The notes: generated by a model from the letters alone, not told the origin. A stretch of 64,000 nt of DNA from Vineibacter terrae (GCF_008039615.1 NZ_VDUZ01000033.1:1-64000), one strand, 5' to 3'. Counted from the stretch's first letter, positions 45,325 through 53,505 are shown. Numbers and translations are program-made.

Positions 45325-47448
45325 CTACTCGGCGGCGATGGCCTGCAGACCTTCGTCCTCTTCGTCGGACAGCTCATCATCGTCGGCGAGGAAGGCGGGC
45401 AACGCCTCGTCGCCCTCGGCGCTCGTCGCGGGCTCGTTATGCTCCGCCATGCGCAGCGGCTCGGGTAGCCAGCCGCTGTCGGCGAGCAGACGTTCGGCCT
45501 CCTTCGCCATGTCGCCTTTCTTCAGATGGTCGATGAGCTGGGCGGCGCGCTCGCCGGCACCTTCGCGCACCGCGGCGAGGATGCGCGGCTTCGTCACACG
45601 GCCGAGATAGTTCCCGACGGTCGGGCGGAAGCCCACCCCCACCATATCGAGGCCGGTTGCGCGTGCCAGCCGATCCGCCTCGGCCATGCGACGGTCGAGG
45701 CCCGATTGCGAGACGCCGCTGCCGCTGAACGGATTGGGCCGCTCATATAGGGCGTTGACGCCGTAGCTGACGCAATGGGCAAGGAGCGCCAGGCGACTGG
45801 CGTCATCGAGCATCGCCAGCCAGTCCCACAGTGCGTTTTCGTCCGCGGGCAGGTCCGCCTTCCAGTCTTCGTGCCGCTGGGTGATGGACTTGGCATAGGA
45901 CGTCTCGGCAAGATCCTTGCCCTGTTCGCGGAAGAAGACGTGATTGACCGACGCCTGCAGGCTCGCGCCGGAGGTGCCGGTGCGCTGGAAGGTGTCGCGC
46001 ACCAGCTTATGCAGCAGGGCCGTGAGCGCGACTTGCGGATTGGCGCCGACCGCATCGCGAAGCGCGAGCGTGCGATGCGCAGTCAGCTCGGTGACGAGCC
46101 GTTCGGGCAGCGGCTTGATGACGTCTCCCTCGTCATCTTCCTCCGGCTCGGCCGACTGGCCGCCGATGGTGATGATGGCGCGCTGGACGTTGCCCGCGTT
46201 TTCGGCGCCGGCGGGGTCGGTGACGCCGTCGATTTCATGGCCCTCGGCGTCGATCGGCGCCTCATCCTCCGGTCGGACATAGCCGCGACGGATGACAACC
46301 TGTCCATCGCGGTCGATGCTGACGAACACGCCGGCGCGCAGGATCTCGGCGGGATCGTAGATGACCGGCCGCTGTTCGAACGCTTCGAGCGCCGCTTCGA
46401 TCTCGCCCAGGCGCTGGTCGATCTCATCGGGCAGTTCGTCGGCTTCCGAATATTCCGCCTCGAGCCGGTCATACTCCGCGCGCAGTGCCTCGCGTGCGGC
46501 ACGCTCATCGTCCGCAAGATCGACGGGGGTGCCGGTCAGGACGCGAAGGCCGTGATCGTGGCCGTAAGGCAGGTCGGTGTCGACGCTGATCCATTTCCAG
46601 CCTTCGGCCGCGATCTCGTCGGCGATCGCCTTCAGCTTGTCGGAGACCAGACGGTCGAGCAACGCCGGGTCCTGAAGCCAGCCGCCATCATCAGTCTCGA
46701 ACAGGTCGCGCAGGATTTCGCCGCCGGCTGCCTGATAAGCTTCGATGCCGACGAACTGCGCCCGCTTGTCGGACGCGGGGAGGGAGGTTTCGGTGAGGAG
46801 CTGTCGGATGTGCCAAGGCTGGCGGTTATAGGAATGCTGAATCGCCTCCCAGACCTGCTCCTGACGCGCGTGGTCCGGGTTGACGGTGAAAGCCATCAGC
46901 ATCTCCAGCGTCATGCCGTCCTCGGCATAGATGCCGCAGAGCGTGGGCGAGACCGCAGCCAACCTCAGGCGCTGCTTCACGATCTGGACCGTGGTGAAGA
47001 ACGCGGTGGCGATTTCCTCCTCGGTCATGCCTTTGGCCCGCATGTCGAGGAACGCCCGGAACTGATCAAGAGGATGGAGGGCGACGCGCTGTGTGTTTTC
47101 GGCCAGGCTGTCGTCCTCTGCCAGAATCGGCGTCGAGGGGTTACGCACGACGCAGGGCACCGGCGAGGTCTTGGTCAGGCGCTTCTGTCTCACTAGCAGC
47201 GCCAGCGCCTGATAGCGGCGACCGCCGGCGGGCACCTCGAACATGCCAGTCTCGCAGCCTTCGCTGTCGAGAACCGGACGAACATTGAGACTCTGGAGGA
47301 GCGTGCCGCGGCGCGCGATATCCTCGGCCAGTTCCTCGACCGAGACGCCGGACTTCACGCGCCGGACGTTGGATTGGCTGAGAACCAGCTTGTTGAAGGG
47401 GATGTCGCGCGAGGGCGAGAGGATGAGCTTCTGAACGGCAGTAGCCAT
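45325..47448 (-). CDS. Large ParB-like (ParB/RepB/Spo0J) protein
   Basis: A 707-residue protein. The N-terminal ParB/Srx-like nuclease domain (RDIPFNKLVLSQSNVRRVKSGVSVEELAEDIARRGTLLQSLNV to AENTQRVALHPLDQFRAF, residues ~12-135) is followed by an HTH (MTEEEIATAFFTTVQIVKQRL). A long acidic middle and a C-terminal ParB-associated region follow. Such 650-720-residue ParB-like proteins are typical of ICE accessory cores and differ from true partition ParB, which is ~300 residues. It is not adjacent to parA. A leader hairpin precedes its start. Confidence 0.92.
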   Translation of the reverse strand: MATAVQKLILSPSRDIPFNKLVLSQSNVRRVKSGVSVEELAEDIARRGTLLQSLNVRPVLDSEGCETGMFEVPAGGRRYQALALLVRQKRLTKTSPVPCVVRNPSTPILAEDDSLAENTQRVALHPLDQFRAFLDMRAKGMTEEEIATAFFTTVQIVKQRLRLAAVSPTLCGIYAEDGMTLEMLMAFTVNPDHARQEQVWEAIQHSYNRQPWHIRQLLTETSLPASDKRAQFVGIEAYQAAGGEILRDLFETDDGGWLQDPALLDRLVSDKLKAIADEIAAEGWKWISVDTDLPYGHDHGLRVLTGTPVDLADDERAAREALRAEYDRLEAEYSEADELPDEIDQRLGEIEAALEAFEQRPVIYDPAEILRAGVFVSIDRDGQVVIRRGYVRPEDEAPIDAEGHEIDGVTDPAGAENAGNVQRAIITIGGQSAEPEEDDEGDVIKPLPERLVTELTAHRTLALRDAVGANPQVALTALLHKLVRDTFQRTGTSGASLQASVNHVFFREQGKDLAETSYAKSITQRHEDWKADLPADENALWDWLAMLDDASRLALLAHCVSYGVNALYERPNPFSGSGVSQSGLDRRMAEADRLARATGLDMVGVGFRPTVGNYLGRVTKPRILAAVREGAGERAAQLIDHLKKGDMAKEAERLLADSGWLPEPLRMAEHNEPATSAEGDEALPAFLADDDELSDEEDEGLQAIAAE

Positions 47449-47461
47449 CGTGGTAGTCTCC

Positions 47462-47501
47462 GCGACGGGCGCCGAGAGCCTCTCTCTCGACCCTAAACCC
47501 G
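47462..47501 (-). promoter_or_regulatory. Leader hairpin, copy 2 (before ParB-like gene)
   Basis: A 40-base element with arms GACGGG and CCCGTC, an inner GAGAG / CTCTC pairing, and the blocks CTCTCTCTCGACC and AAACCCGTC. It starts 13 bases upstream of the ParB-like start codon. Length and arms equal those of the copy at 48572-48611. Confidence 0.65.
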
Positions 47502-47607
47502 TCACGAAGCGAAGCGCCGCCCTCTTTCTCTAAAGAGAGCAGCGCGACGGACACGGAACAGCGGAAAACCGGAAATCCGCACCTCCGCATTTCCGGTTTT
47601 CATGAGA

Positions 47608-48558
47608 TCACGCTGCCTCCAGCTCATCACCGGCCACCCCATGATCGGCGTCCGGTGCGAAGCTGAGGAGCCAGTCCGCAGCCTTGCTGGCTTGCGAGGC
47701 GGCCCGGACGATGGCGCGGTTGTCCTCGCGCAGCACTTCCAGCCAGGAGCCGATATAGTCGGCATGACGGACGGTCGGCACGATGCCGAGCGAGGCGCAG
47801 CAGAAAGCGGCGTTGATCTCGGCCACCAACTCCTCGAATGCGTATTTCTTGGTGCCGAAGGCGCCGGAGAGATCGCGGTTCAAGCGATGGGCGGCGCCGC
47901 TGGCGTGGCCCAGCTCGTGCAGGGCGGTGCGGTGCCAGTTGATCGGTTCGAAATAAGCCTGCGGCGGCGGAACCTGCACATAGTCGAGCGCCGGGACATA
48001 GAAGGCGCGGTTGCCGCCGATGCGGAAGTCGATGCCCGTCGCCTGGATCAGCGCCTCAACCTTTGGTTCGATCAGGCCGGGCGCAAGCGGCGGGGCGATC
48101 GTGGCGATGTCATCCGGCAGGCCATCGCATTGCGCCGTGTTGAACACCGTGAACCGCTTTAGAAACGGAATGGCGGCGGCTTCCTCGCCGGCCTCGCGTG
48201 CCCGGCGCTTCTCTTCCTCCGGGGTGAAGCGGTCGGCATAGACGACGGTGGTTCCGCGCTCGCCCTTGCGGACATTGCCGCCCAGTGAAAGCGCTTGGCG
48301 GAAGGTAAGCCAGCTCTGACCGGGAAAGCCGTGCTGGATCACGGCGCCCCAAAGGATCAGGACATTGATGCCCGAATAATGCCGACCGGTTGCGCCGTTC
48401 CTCGGCATCGCGAGCGGCGCTTTCGTCGAGGCCGATCCCCAGGGCTGCACCCAGGGCACGCGACCCGCCTCCAGCTCGGCAATGATCTTGCCGGTGATTT
48501 CATCATAGAGGCTCGCCCGGTCTTGGCCGGCGCGCGAGGAGACATCTTTCCTGAACAT
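47608..48558 (-). CDS. ArdC-like antirestriction protein with zincin domain
   Basis: A 316-residue protein with an N-terminal ArdC ssDNA-binding domain (ASLYDEITGKIIAELEAGRVPWVQPW to GGNVRKGERGTTVVYAD, residues ~14-110) and a C-terminal metallopeptidase domain. The zinc-binding HELGH is at 214-218, in HRTALHELGHASGAAHRLNRD. ArdC of IncW protects incoming ssDNA from restriction in the recipient, so this protein probably helps the element establish itself. A leader hairpin lies 14 bases upstream of its start. Confidence 0.93.
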   Translation of the reverse strand: MFRKDVSSRAGQDRASLYDEITGKIIAELEAGRVPWVQPWGSASTKAPLAMPRNGATGRHYSGINVLILWGAVIQHGFPGQSWLTFRQALSLGGNVRKGERGTTVVYADRFTPEEEKRRAREAGEEAAAIPFLKRFTVFNTAQCDGLPDDIATIAPPLAPGLIEPKVEALIQATGIDFRIGGNRAFYVPALDYVQVPPPQAYFEPINWHRTALHELGHASGAAHRLNRDLSGAFGTKKYAFEELVAEINAAFCCASLGIVPTVRHADYIGSWLEVLREDNRAIVRAASQASKAADWLLSFAPDADHGVAGDELEAA

Positions 48559-48571
48559 CGCGGTTCTCCGC

Positions 48572-48611
48572 GACGGGCGCCGAAGACCTCTTCTCCAGCC
48601 ATTAACCCGTC
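48572..48611 (-). promoter_or_regulatory. Leader hairpin, copy 3 (before ArdC-like gene)
   Basis: A 40-base element GACGGGCGCCGA ... TTAACCCGTC with the same arms, the same length and the same distance to the start codon (13-14 bases) as copy 2. The inner pairing is GAAGA / TCTTC instead of GAGAG / CTCTC, a compensatory change that supports an RNA structure. Confidence 0.65.
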
Positions 48612-48759
48612 ACGGAAAACCCGTCCGCACTCTCACTCTCAGGGGGCGTTGCGGGGATCTCCCCGCAGAAGGGGTCGGCCGAGACCTTGGGCTCGGCCGC
48701 AGGGGAAGGCTTTCCCCTTTGTCGGGCTTTCCCTCATCGGATGAGGGTTCGTTGAACAA

Positions 48760-48787
48760 TGTCAGAAAACTATATATATTTCTGACA
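48760..48787. promoter_or_regulatory. Inverted repeat operator-promoter of the DUF6088 operon
   Basis: TGTCAGAAA (48760-48768) and TTTCTGACA (48779-48787) form a perfect 9-base inverted repeat around ACTATATATA, which contains a TATATA -10-like sequence. It ends 11 bases upstream of the DUF6088 start codon. This is the arrangement expected of an autoregulated antitoxin-type operon. Confidence 0.75.
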
Positions 48788-48798
48788 TAGGGAAGACC

Positions 48799-49410
48799 AT
48801 GACGCGGCTGAGCGAACAGATTCTGATGCATATGGCGGGTCTGCCCGAAGGAGCTCCCGTGTCCGCCAAGGGCCTGCTGCACCTCGGAAACCGAGCGGCC
48901 GTGGATCAGGCGTTGTCACGCCTGACGGAGCGCGGTCAGCTCATCCGCGCGGGTCGTGGCGTCTATTTGCGCCCCGTCGCCAGCCGATTCGGTACGCGCA
49001 CGCCTTCGGTCGAGCAGGCTGTCGAGGCCCTTGCGACCCAAAAGGGAGAGATCATCGTTTCGAATGGTGCCGCCGCGGCGAACGCCCTTGGCTTGACGAC
49101 GCAGGTGCCCGTCCGCTCGGTCTATCTGACCTCCGGGCGCAGCCGAAAGATGCACCTCGGCAAGCAAGTCGTGGAATTGCGGCACGCCCCGCGCTGGCAA
49201 TTGGCCCTGGCCAACCGGCCGGCAGGGGAGGCCGTCCGGGCGCTGGCTTGGCTCGGTCCGGACAACGCTGAAATCGCGCTCAGGACTTTGAAAGCGAAAC
49301 TGCCGCCACGAGTATTTGGCGAATTGGTCGCCGCCGCGCCACAGTTTCCGACATGGCTTGCGCAGAGTGTCGGTAATGTCGCGTATGAATGCATGGTCAT
49401 GGGGAACTAA
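48799..49410 (+). CDS. DUF6088 family protein (AbiEi-antitoxin-like)
   Basis: A 203-residue protein. The N-terminal winged helix (SEQILMHMAGLPEGAPVSAKGLLHLGNRAAVDQALSRLTERGQLIRAGRGVYLRP) and the following AbiEi-like domain match DUF6088. The winged helix probably binds the inverted repeat just upstream. No nucleotidyltransferase toxin follows it; instead two genes of the three-Cys-motif/TcmP pair do, 42 bases downstream on the same strand. It is either their regulator or an orphan antitoxin. Confidence 0.88.
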   Translation: MTRLSEQILMHMAGLPEGAPVSAKGLLHLGNRAAVDQALSRLTERGQLIRAGRGVYLRPVASRFGTRTPSVEQAVEALATQKGEIIVSNGAAAANALGLTTQVPVRSVYLTSGRSRKMHLGKQVVELRHAPRWQLALANRPAGEAVRALAWLGPDNAEIALRTLKAKLPPRVFGELVAAAPQFPTWLAQSVGNVAYECMVMGN

Positions 49411-49452
49411 TGCCAACTTTAATCTTAATGAGAAATCGCTCCGGAGGGCATC

Positions 49453-50235
49453 ATGGCTGAAACCCAAATCGAGTGGACTGACTCCACTTGGAATCCAGTT
49501 GCCGGATGCTCAATCATTACGGCCGGTTGCACCCATTGCTACGCGATGGAAATGGCCAAGCGTTTGGAAGCGATGGGCATCGAAAAATACGCCGGCCTGA
49601 CTCGAAAGACTGGACGGCGCACGGTTTGGAACGGCGCCGTGCGGGAGGATCGCGATGCTCTTGCGATTCCCTATAGCTGGCGCAAGCCGCGAAAGATCTT
49701 CGTCAATTCGATGAGCGACCTGTTCCACGAACGCGTCAGCGACGCCTTCATTCTCGACGTATGGAAGGTGATGCGTGAGACGCCGCGCCACAACTACCAG
49801 ATCCTGACGAAACGACCCGAGCGCATGGCGAAGCTGGTCGCTACCAAGATCGGCGATGTGCTGCCTAATGTGTGGCTCGGGACCAGCATCGAGGACAAAA
49901 ACGTCGTCGACAGGATCGATTATCTGCGTGCCGCGCCGGCCGCGATCCGCTTCATTTCCTTTGAACCATTAATCGGTTCCGTAGGCACCGTTGATCTTCA
50001 AGATATCCATTGGGCCATCGTGGGCGGAGAAAGCGGAAAATCCGCGCGACCGATCCGAGAGGAATGGATCGACGAAATCTATGTTCAATGCTTGTCGGCT
50101 AACACGGCCTTCTTCTTCAAACAGTGGGGGACTTGGGGCAAGGACAACAAGAAACGGTCGAAGAAGGCCAATGGTCGCGAATATCGCGGCCGGACTTGGG
50201 ATGAAATGCCTGCCGCTCCGCAAGCGGTTGCATGA
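49453..50235 (+). CDS. Three-Cys-motif (phage Gp37/Gp68, DUF5131) protein
   Basis: A 260-residue protein of the phage Gp37/Gp68 family. Three cysteines near the N-terminus (Cys19, Cys26, Cys29 in AGCSIITAGCTHCYAM) resemble an iron-sulfur-binding radical-SAM-like motif with unusual spacing. Other landmarks are FVNSMSDLFHERV, YQILTKRPERM and WAIVGGESG. It is regularly encoded beside TcmP, as here (27 bases apart). The biochemical activity is not established; nucleic-acid modification has been guessed. An AGGGCATC-preceded ATG at 49453 is used. Confidence 0.92.
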   Translation: MAETQIEWTDSTWNPVAGCSIITAGCTHCYAMEMAKRLEAMGIEKYAGLTRKTGRRTVWNGAVREDRDALAIPYSWRKPRKIFVNSMSDLFHERVSDAFILDVWKVMRETPRHNYQILTKRPERMAKLVATKIGDVLPNVWLGTSIEDKNVVDRIDYLRAAPAAIRFISFEPLIGSVGTVDLQDIHWAIVGGESGKSARPIREEWIDEIYVQCLSANTAFFFKQWGTWGKDNKKRSKKANGREYRGRTWDEMPAAPQAVA

Positions 50236-50262
50236 GGCGCGGGCGCATGGTCGGGGCGTAAC

Positions 50263-51513
50263 ATGGTCGAGAAGCGATACGAATGGGCCGACGGGGCGAA
50301 ACTTGAAGAGCATTCCAAGCGCAAGCACAAAATCCTCCGCGAGTATGTCTTCGACTATCTGACCGTTCGCTGCAAACTGCCGCAGCAAGAGCGCTTCCGT
50401 CTTGCTATCGTCGATGGATTTGCCGGTGGCGGGCGCTACCAATGTGGCGCATCAGGCTCCCCGCTAATTTTTATAGAGGAATTGAAGCGCGCGACCGAGG
50501 CGGTGAATACCCATCGTGCGGTTCAATGGCTCGGCGCAATCGAGGTCGAGTGCCTACTCGTTTTCAACGACGCCAGCCCCGATGCTATCGAACTTTTGAA
50601 GACCCATGTGTCACCGCTTCAGGCTGACATCGCCGCGACATGCCCGAAGCTTCATCTTCGTGTTGAGTATCTGAATCAGTTCTTCGAGGCGGCCTATCCG
50701 ACGATTAAAGGCTTTCTGGAACAAGGCCGCTATCGAAGCGTGATCTTCAATCTGGACCAATGCGGGCACAGCCATGTCGAACGGAATACGATTCTCGACA
50801 TCATGCATTCCTATCCGGCGGCCGAAATCTTCTACACGTTCGTCATCAGTTCCCTGCTGGCGTTTCTCCAGAAGGATCAGCCGCAGCGGCTGCGTGCTCA
50901 ACTTGACCATCTCGGACTAGCCAGCAGCGATGTCCAGGCGCTCGATGGCTTGATGAGCCAGAAAGATTGGCTTGGTGCGGCAGAGAAAATCGTCTTCGAC
51001 GCCTTCCGCCTATGCGCGCCCTATGTCAGCCCCTTCTCGATCAACAATCCCGGCGGCTGGCGGTATTGGCTGATCCATTTCGCCAACGCCTACCGGGCAC
51101 GGCAGGTTTACAACAATATCCTGCACGACAATGCGAGCCTCCAAGCGCATTTCGGCCGGTCGGGGCTCAACATGTTGTCCTACGACCCGCGGCACGATGA
51201 AGGGATGCTCTACCTCTTTGACGATAGTGGCCGCGCTTCGGCGAAAACCCAGCTTCTGGGCGATATTCCGCGTCTTGTGACCGAAGCTGGCGACGCCATG
51301 TCGGTGATGGAGTTTTACGAGAGCATTTACAACGTCACGCCTGCGCATGCTGATGACGTCCACGCTGCAATCATAGAAAACCCTGACCTTGAGGTGATTA
51401 CACCAGCCGGTGGCGAGAGGCGAAAAGCCAATACGATTGGGGTGAATGACATCATCAAGGTCAAAACGCAGCGCAGTTTCTTTCCCATGTTCTTTGACGC
51501 ACGGAAGCCCTGA
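50263..51513 (+). CDS. tcmP: Three-Cys-motif partner protein TcmP
   Basis: A 416-residue protein of the TcmP family, defined by its constant pairing with three-Cys-motif proteins. The segment AIVDGFAGGGRYQ (residues 48-60) resembles a methyltransferase motif I, and VIFNLDQCGHSHV could be a motif IV-like part. A methyltransferase fold is thus plausible but unproven. It ends the plus-strand operon DUF6088-DUF5131-TcmP. The gene is less GC-rich than its ICE neighbours, suggesting separate acquisition. Confidence 0.9.
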   Translation: MVEKRYEWADGAKLEEHSKRKHKILREYVFDYLTVRCKLPQQERFRLAIVDGFAGGGRYQCGASGSPLIFIEELKRATEAVNTHRAVQWLGAIEVECLLVFNDASPDAIELLKTHVSPLQADIAATCPKLHLRVEYLNQFFEAAYPTIKGFLEQGRYRSVIFNLDQCGHSHVERNTILDIMHSYPAAEIFYTFVISSLLAFLQKDQPQRLRAQLDHLGLASSDVQALDGLMSQKDWLGAAEKIVFDAFRLCAPYVSPFSINNPGGWRYWLIHFANAYRARQVYNNILHDNASLQAHFGRSGLNMLSYDPRHDEGMLYLFDDSGRASAKTQLLGDIPRLVTEAGDAMSVMEFYESIYNVTPAHADDVHAAIIENPDLEVITPAGGERRKANTIGVNDIIKVKTQRSFFPMFFDARKP

Positions 51514-51576
51514 TCGCCTGGGTGGGCGGAGATGGTCGGGTTAACCCGGAACCATGTGCGACGCGACGCCAAGCAT

Positions 51577-52497
51577 TCATCCGGCCTGCGTATTGCGCCA
51601 AGGTCCGCCGGGCTGCCATTTCTGATCGAACCGCTGGGTTCCTGCGACGGCCTGGGCCGGTGGCATCATCAGCGCGGCAATCTGAGCTTGGATGTCGTGA
51701 AACGGCTCAGGCGCAAGGGCGATGTCAGTGCGGCGCAGGAAGGCGGTCCATTGCGCCTGCTTGGCGGCGGCGAAGGCGGCCGAGAGTGCCAGCGGCGGTT
51801 CGGCCGGCAGCTCGGTTTCTCGCCGGGCGAATGTCGCGGCGATGGCCTCGGCTAGTACCGGCCCCTCGAAGGCGAAGGTATTGGCGATCGCCCAAACGTC
51901 GAAGAAATCCTTCATCCGCGAGTTGGCGATTCCCAGCGCCGTCATCGCCTGGAATTTCTCCGCCAGCACCGTTTCTGGCGGATAGGCCTTGAGCCGGGGC
52001 ATGGGCAGATCGAGAAGCGATGGATAGTCGATGTCGAGCACGCCGGGCGTGATGGCGTCGCCGTAGCCGATGTCCACATGGATCGGCAGCCGCGCCCCGG
52101 CCAGCTCGGCCTGAACGTCCAAGGAAACGCCACTGTATTCGTCTTCGGCCCGCGCCGCGACTGCCCCGAGCGTCTCCGGCTTGAAGATCACTCCGTCCTC
52201 GCTCGGGACCTTCAGCACCTGACGGAAAATCTCGGCCACCCGAGCGGGCGCGTTGTCGCCGAACCCGAGTAGGTCGAGGTCGCCTGTCGCCCGATAGGGC
52301 GTCGGCGCCCAAAGGCTGAACAACATGGCGCCCTTCAGCACGAACGCTTCCCGGAAGGGGGACAAGCTGAGCCGATAGAGGAGACGCTCGATAGCATAGC
52401 GAGTCATGACGAGCTGGGCGTTTTCCCGCCGCTCGCGGGCTCGCTGTGTCAGCCGAGCCCGCGCCGACGCGGCGAGATTTACAGGCGCCTTGGTCAT
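51577..52497 (-). CDS. AbiEii-type nucleotidyltransferase toxin
   Basis: A 306-residue toxin of the AbiEii/AbiGii family, a DNA polymerase-beta-like nucleotidyltransferase that halts growth during phage attack in type IV toxin-antitoxin pairs. The active-site region has KGAMLFSLWAP (55-65) and the acidic motif TGDLDLLGFGD (71-81). A later VLAEKFQAMTALGIANSRMKDFFD motif matches the family. The start MTKAPVN at 52497 overlaps the antitoxin stop by four bases. It is convergent with the TcmP operon, 63 bases away. Confidence 0.93.
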   Translation of the reverse strand: MTKAPVNLAASARARLTQRARERRENAQLVMTRYAIERLLYRLSLSPFREAFVLKGAMLFSLWAPTPYRATGDLDLLGFGDNAPARVAEIFRQVLKVPSEDGVIFKPETLGAVAARAEDEYSGVSLDVQAELAGARLPIHVDIGYGDAITPGVLDIDYPSLLDLPMPRLKAYPPETVLAEKFQAMTALGIANSRMKDFFDVWAIANTFAFEGPVLAEAIAATFARRETELPAEPPLALSAAFAAAKQAQWTAFLRRTDIALAPEPFHDIQAQIAALMMPPAQAVAGTQRFDQKWQPGGPWRNTQAG

Positions 52498-53102
52498 GCC
52501 AGCGCTTCCAGATACGGCCGGATCACGGTCTGAACGCGGTCCAGCTCGGCATACCGCCAGAGATCGTCGATGGGCGGCTGCCGAGATCGGGTGAACAGGT
52601 CTCGGAGGGCTTCCACGGCGACATCGACGCCGATCTTGTTGCGGTACTTGAAGCAATCCGCGACGGTCTTGGCCGGCGTGGTGATCGGTACGGGTACGCC
52701 GTCGATCGGATGGACTTCTACCCCGGCGCGCAGCGAGGGGGCGCTGGCGCGGATGATCCTGATCTGCACGGCGGGGTTGACCGGCGCCCAATCCTTTGGT
52801 CCCAGCAGCATCCAAACGGCGTGAGGCGTTTGGGTGGTCAGCTTATGGAATTGCAGGGCCGACAGCAGGCCGATCACGCCCTTCGGCAGGATTCGGGACG
52901 CTTCGGCCAGGCTGGACGCGACGTCGGACGGGGCGTCGCTGAGCTTGTAGAGCCCGCGCCCAACCCGTTGCAGGACCCCGTCCTTTGTGAGGCGCTGGAG
53001 ATAGGCTCTCGGCACGCCGGCCTGATCGAAGTCGATGCCGCGCGCGATCCCACGCTCACGGACGACCTCGATGGCGCGGTCCTTATGGCGACGGGCTTCC
53101 AT
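52494..53102 (-). CDS. AbiEi-type antitoxin
   Basis: Antitoxin/autorepressor (202 codons) of the AbiE pair. An N-terminal winged helix (HKDRAIEVVRERGIARGIDFDQAGVPRAYLQRLTKDGVLQRVGRGLYKLS) is followed by the C-terminal antitoxin domain (PAKTVADCFKYRNKIGVDVAVEALRDLF). An upstream start at 53156 is possible, but it would place the inverted repeat 53118-53145 inside the gene; I prefer ATG 53102, which gives the usual family length. Confidence 0.92.
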   Translation of the reverse strand: MEARRHKDRAIEVVRERGIARGIDFDQAGVPRAYLQRLTKDGVLQRVGRGLYKLSDAPSDVASSLAEASRILPKGVIGLLSALQFHKLTTQTPHAVWMLLGPKDWAPVNPAVQIRIIRASAPSLRAGVEVHPIDGVPVPITTPAKTVADCFKYRNKIGVDVAVEALRDLFTRSRQPPIDDLWRYAELDRVQTVIRPYLEALA

Positions 53103-53117
53103 GAGAATGTTCCAAAT

Positions 53118-53145
53118 CCTCGGTAATTGACGATTATCTCCGAGG
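53118..53145. promoter_or_regulatory. Inverted repeat upstream of the abiE pair
   Basis: CCTCGGTAAT (from 53118) and ATTATCTCCGAGG (to 53145) form an imperfect inverted repeat, with TAAT/ATTA and CCTCGG/CCGAGG pairing, 16 bases upstream of the chosen AbiEi start. AbiEi proteins repress their own promoters through such repeats, so this is the likely operator. Confidence 0.6.
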
Positions 53146-53156
53146 TTTTGTAACAC

Positions 53157-53505
53157 ATCGCTGGGCGGCTTGCGAGTGGCGACGACGGCCAGGGAGCGGT
53201 CACGCGATCCGGCCTACATGACAATCGGCTGTCTTGATGATAGGGTCATAGGGTGAAATAGGCGAGATGCACGGATCGAATCGGATTGTTTCCTGCATCC
53301 CTCGCTTGACGATAGTCCCCGAAAGTACGGTTTTTGGGGTCATCCCGAAAAAGCCAATGATTTCAAGAGCCGGCCATTTTGGCGGGACGGCTGACGGTAT
53401 ATTCCTGCCAAAAATATTTTTTATACTGTGATTTCAAGACTTTATGATGCTCATTGATAATAGAGTGGGAGTGAGGGAGGAAGACCCGAGGTGGAGATTT
53501 GCGCC
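53157..53505. other. AT-rich, repeat-bearing junction region
   Basis: About 350 bases without a gene between the AbiE pair and the DHFR-like gene. It has an inverted repeat TTTTGGCGGGA / TCCTGCCAAAA (53377-53387 and 53403-53413, one mismatch), an imperfect TTTTTGGGG / TCCCGAAAAA hairpin near 53330-53350, and an 11-base direct repeat TGATTTCAAGA at 53358 and 53429. Its base composition differs sharply from both sides. It may be a remnant of a mobile-element end or the border of the conjugative element. Confidence 0.45.
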
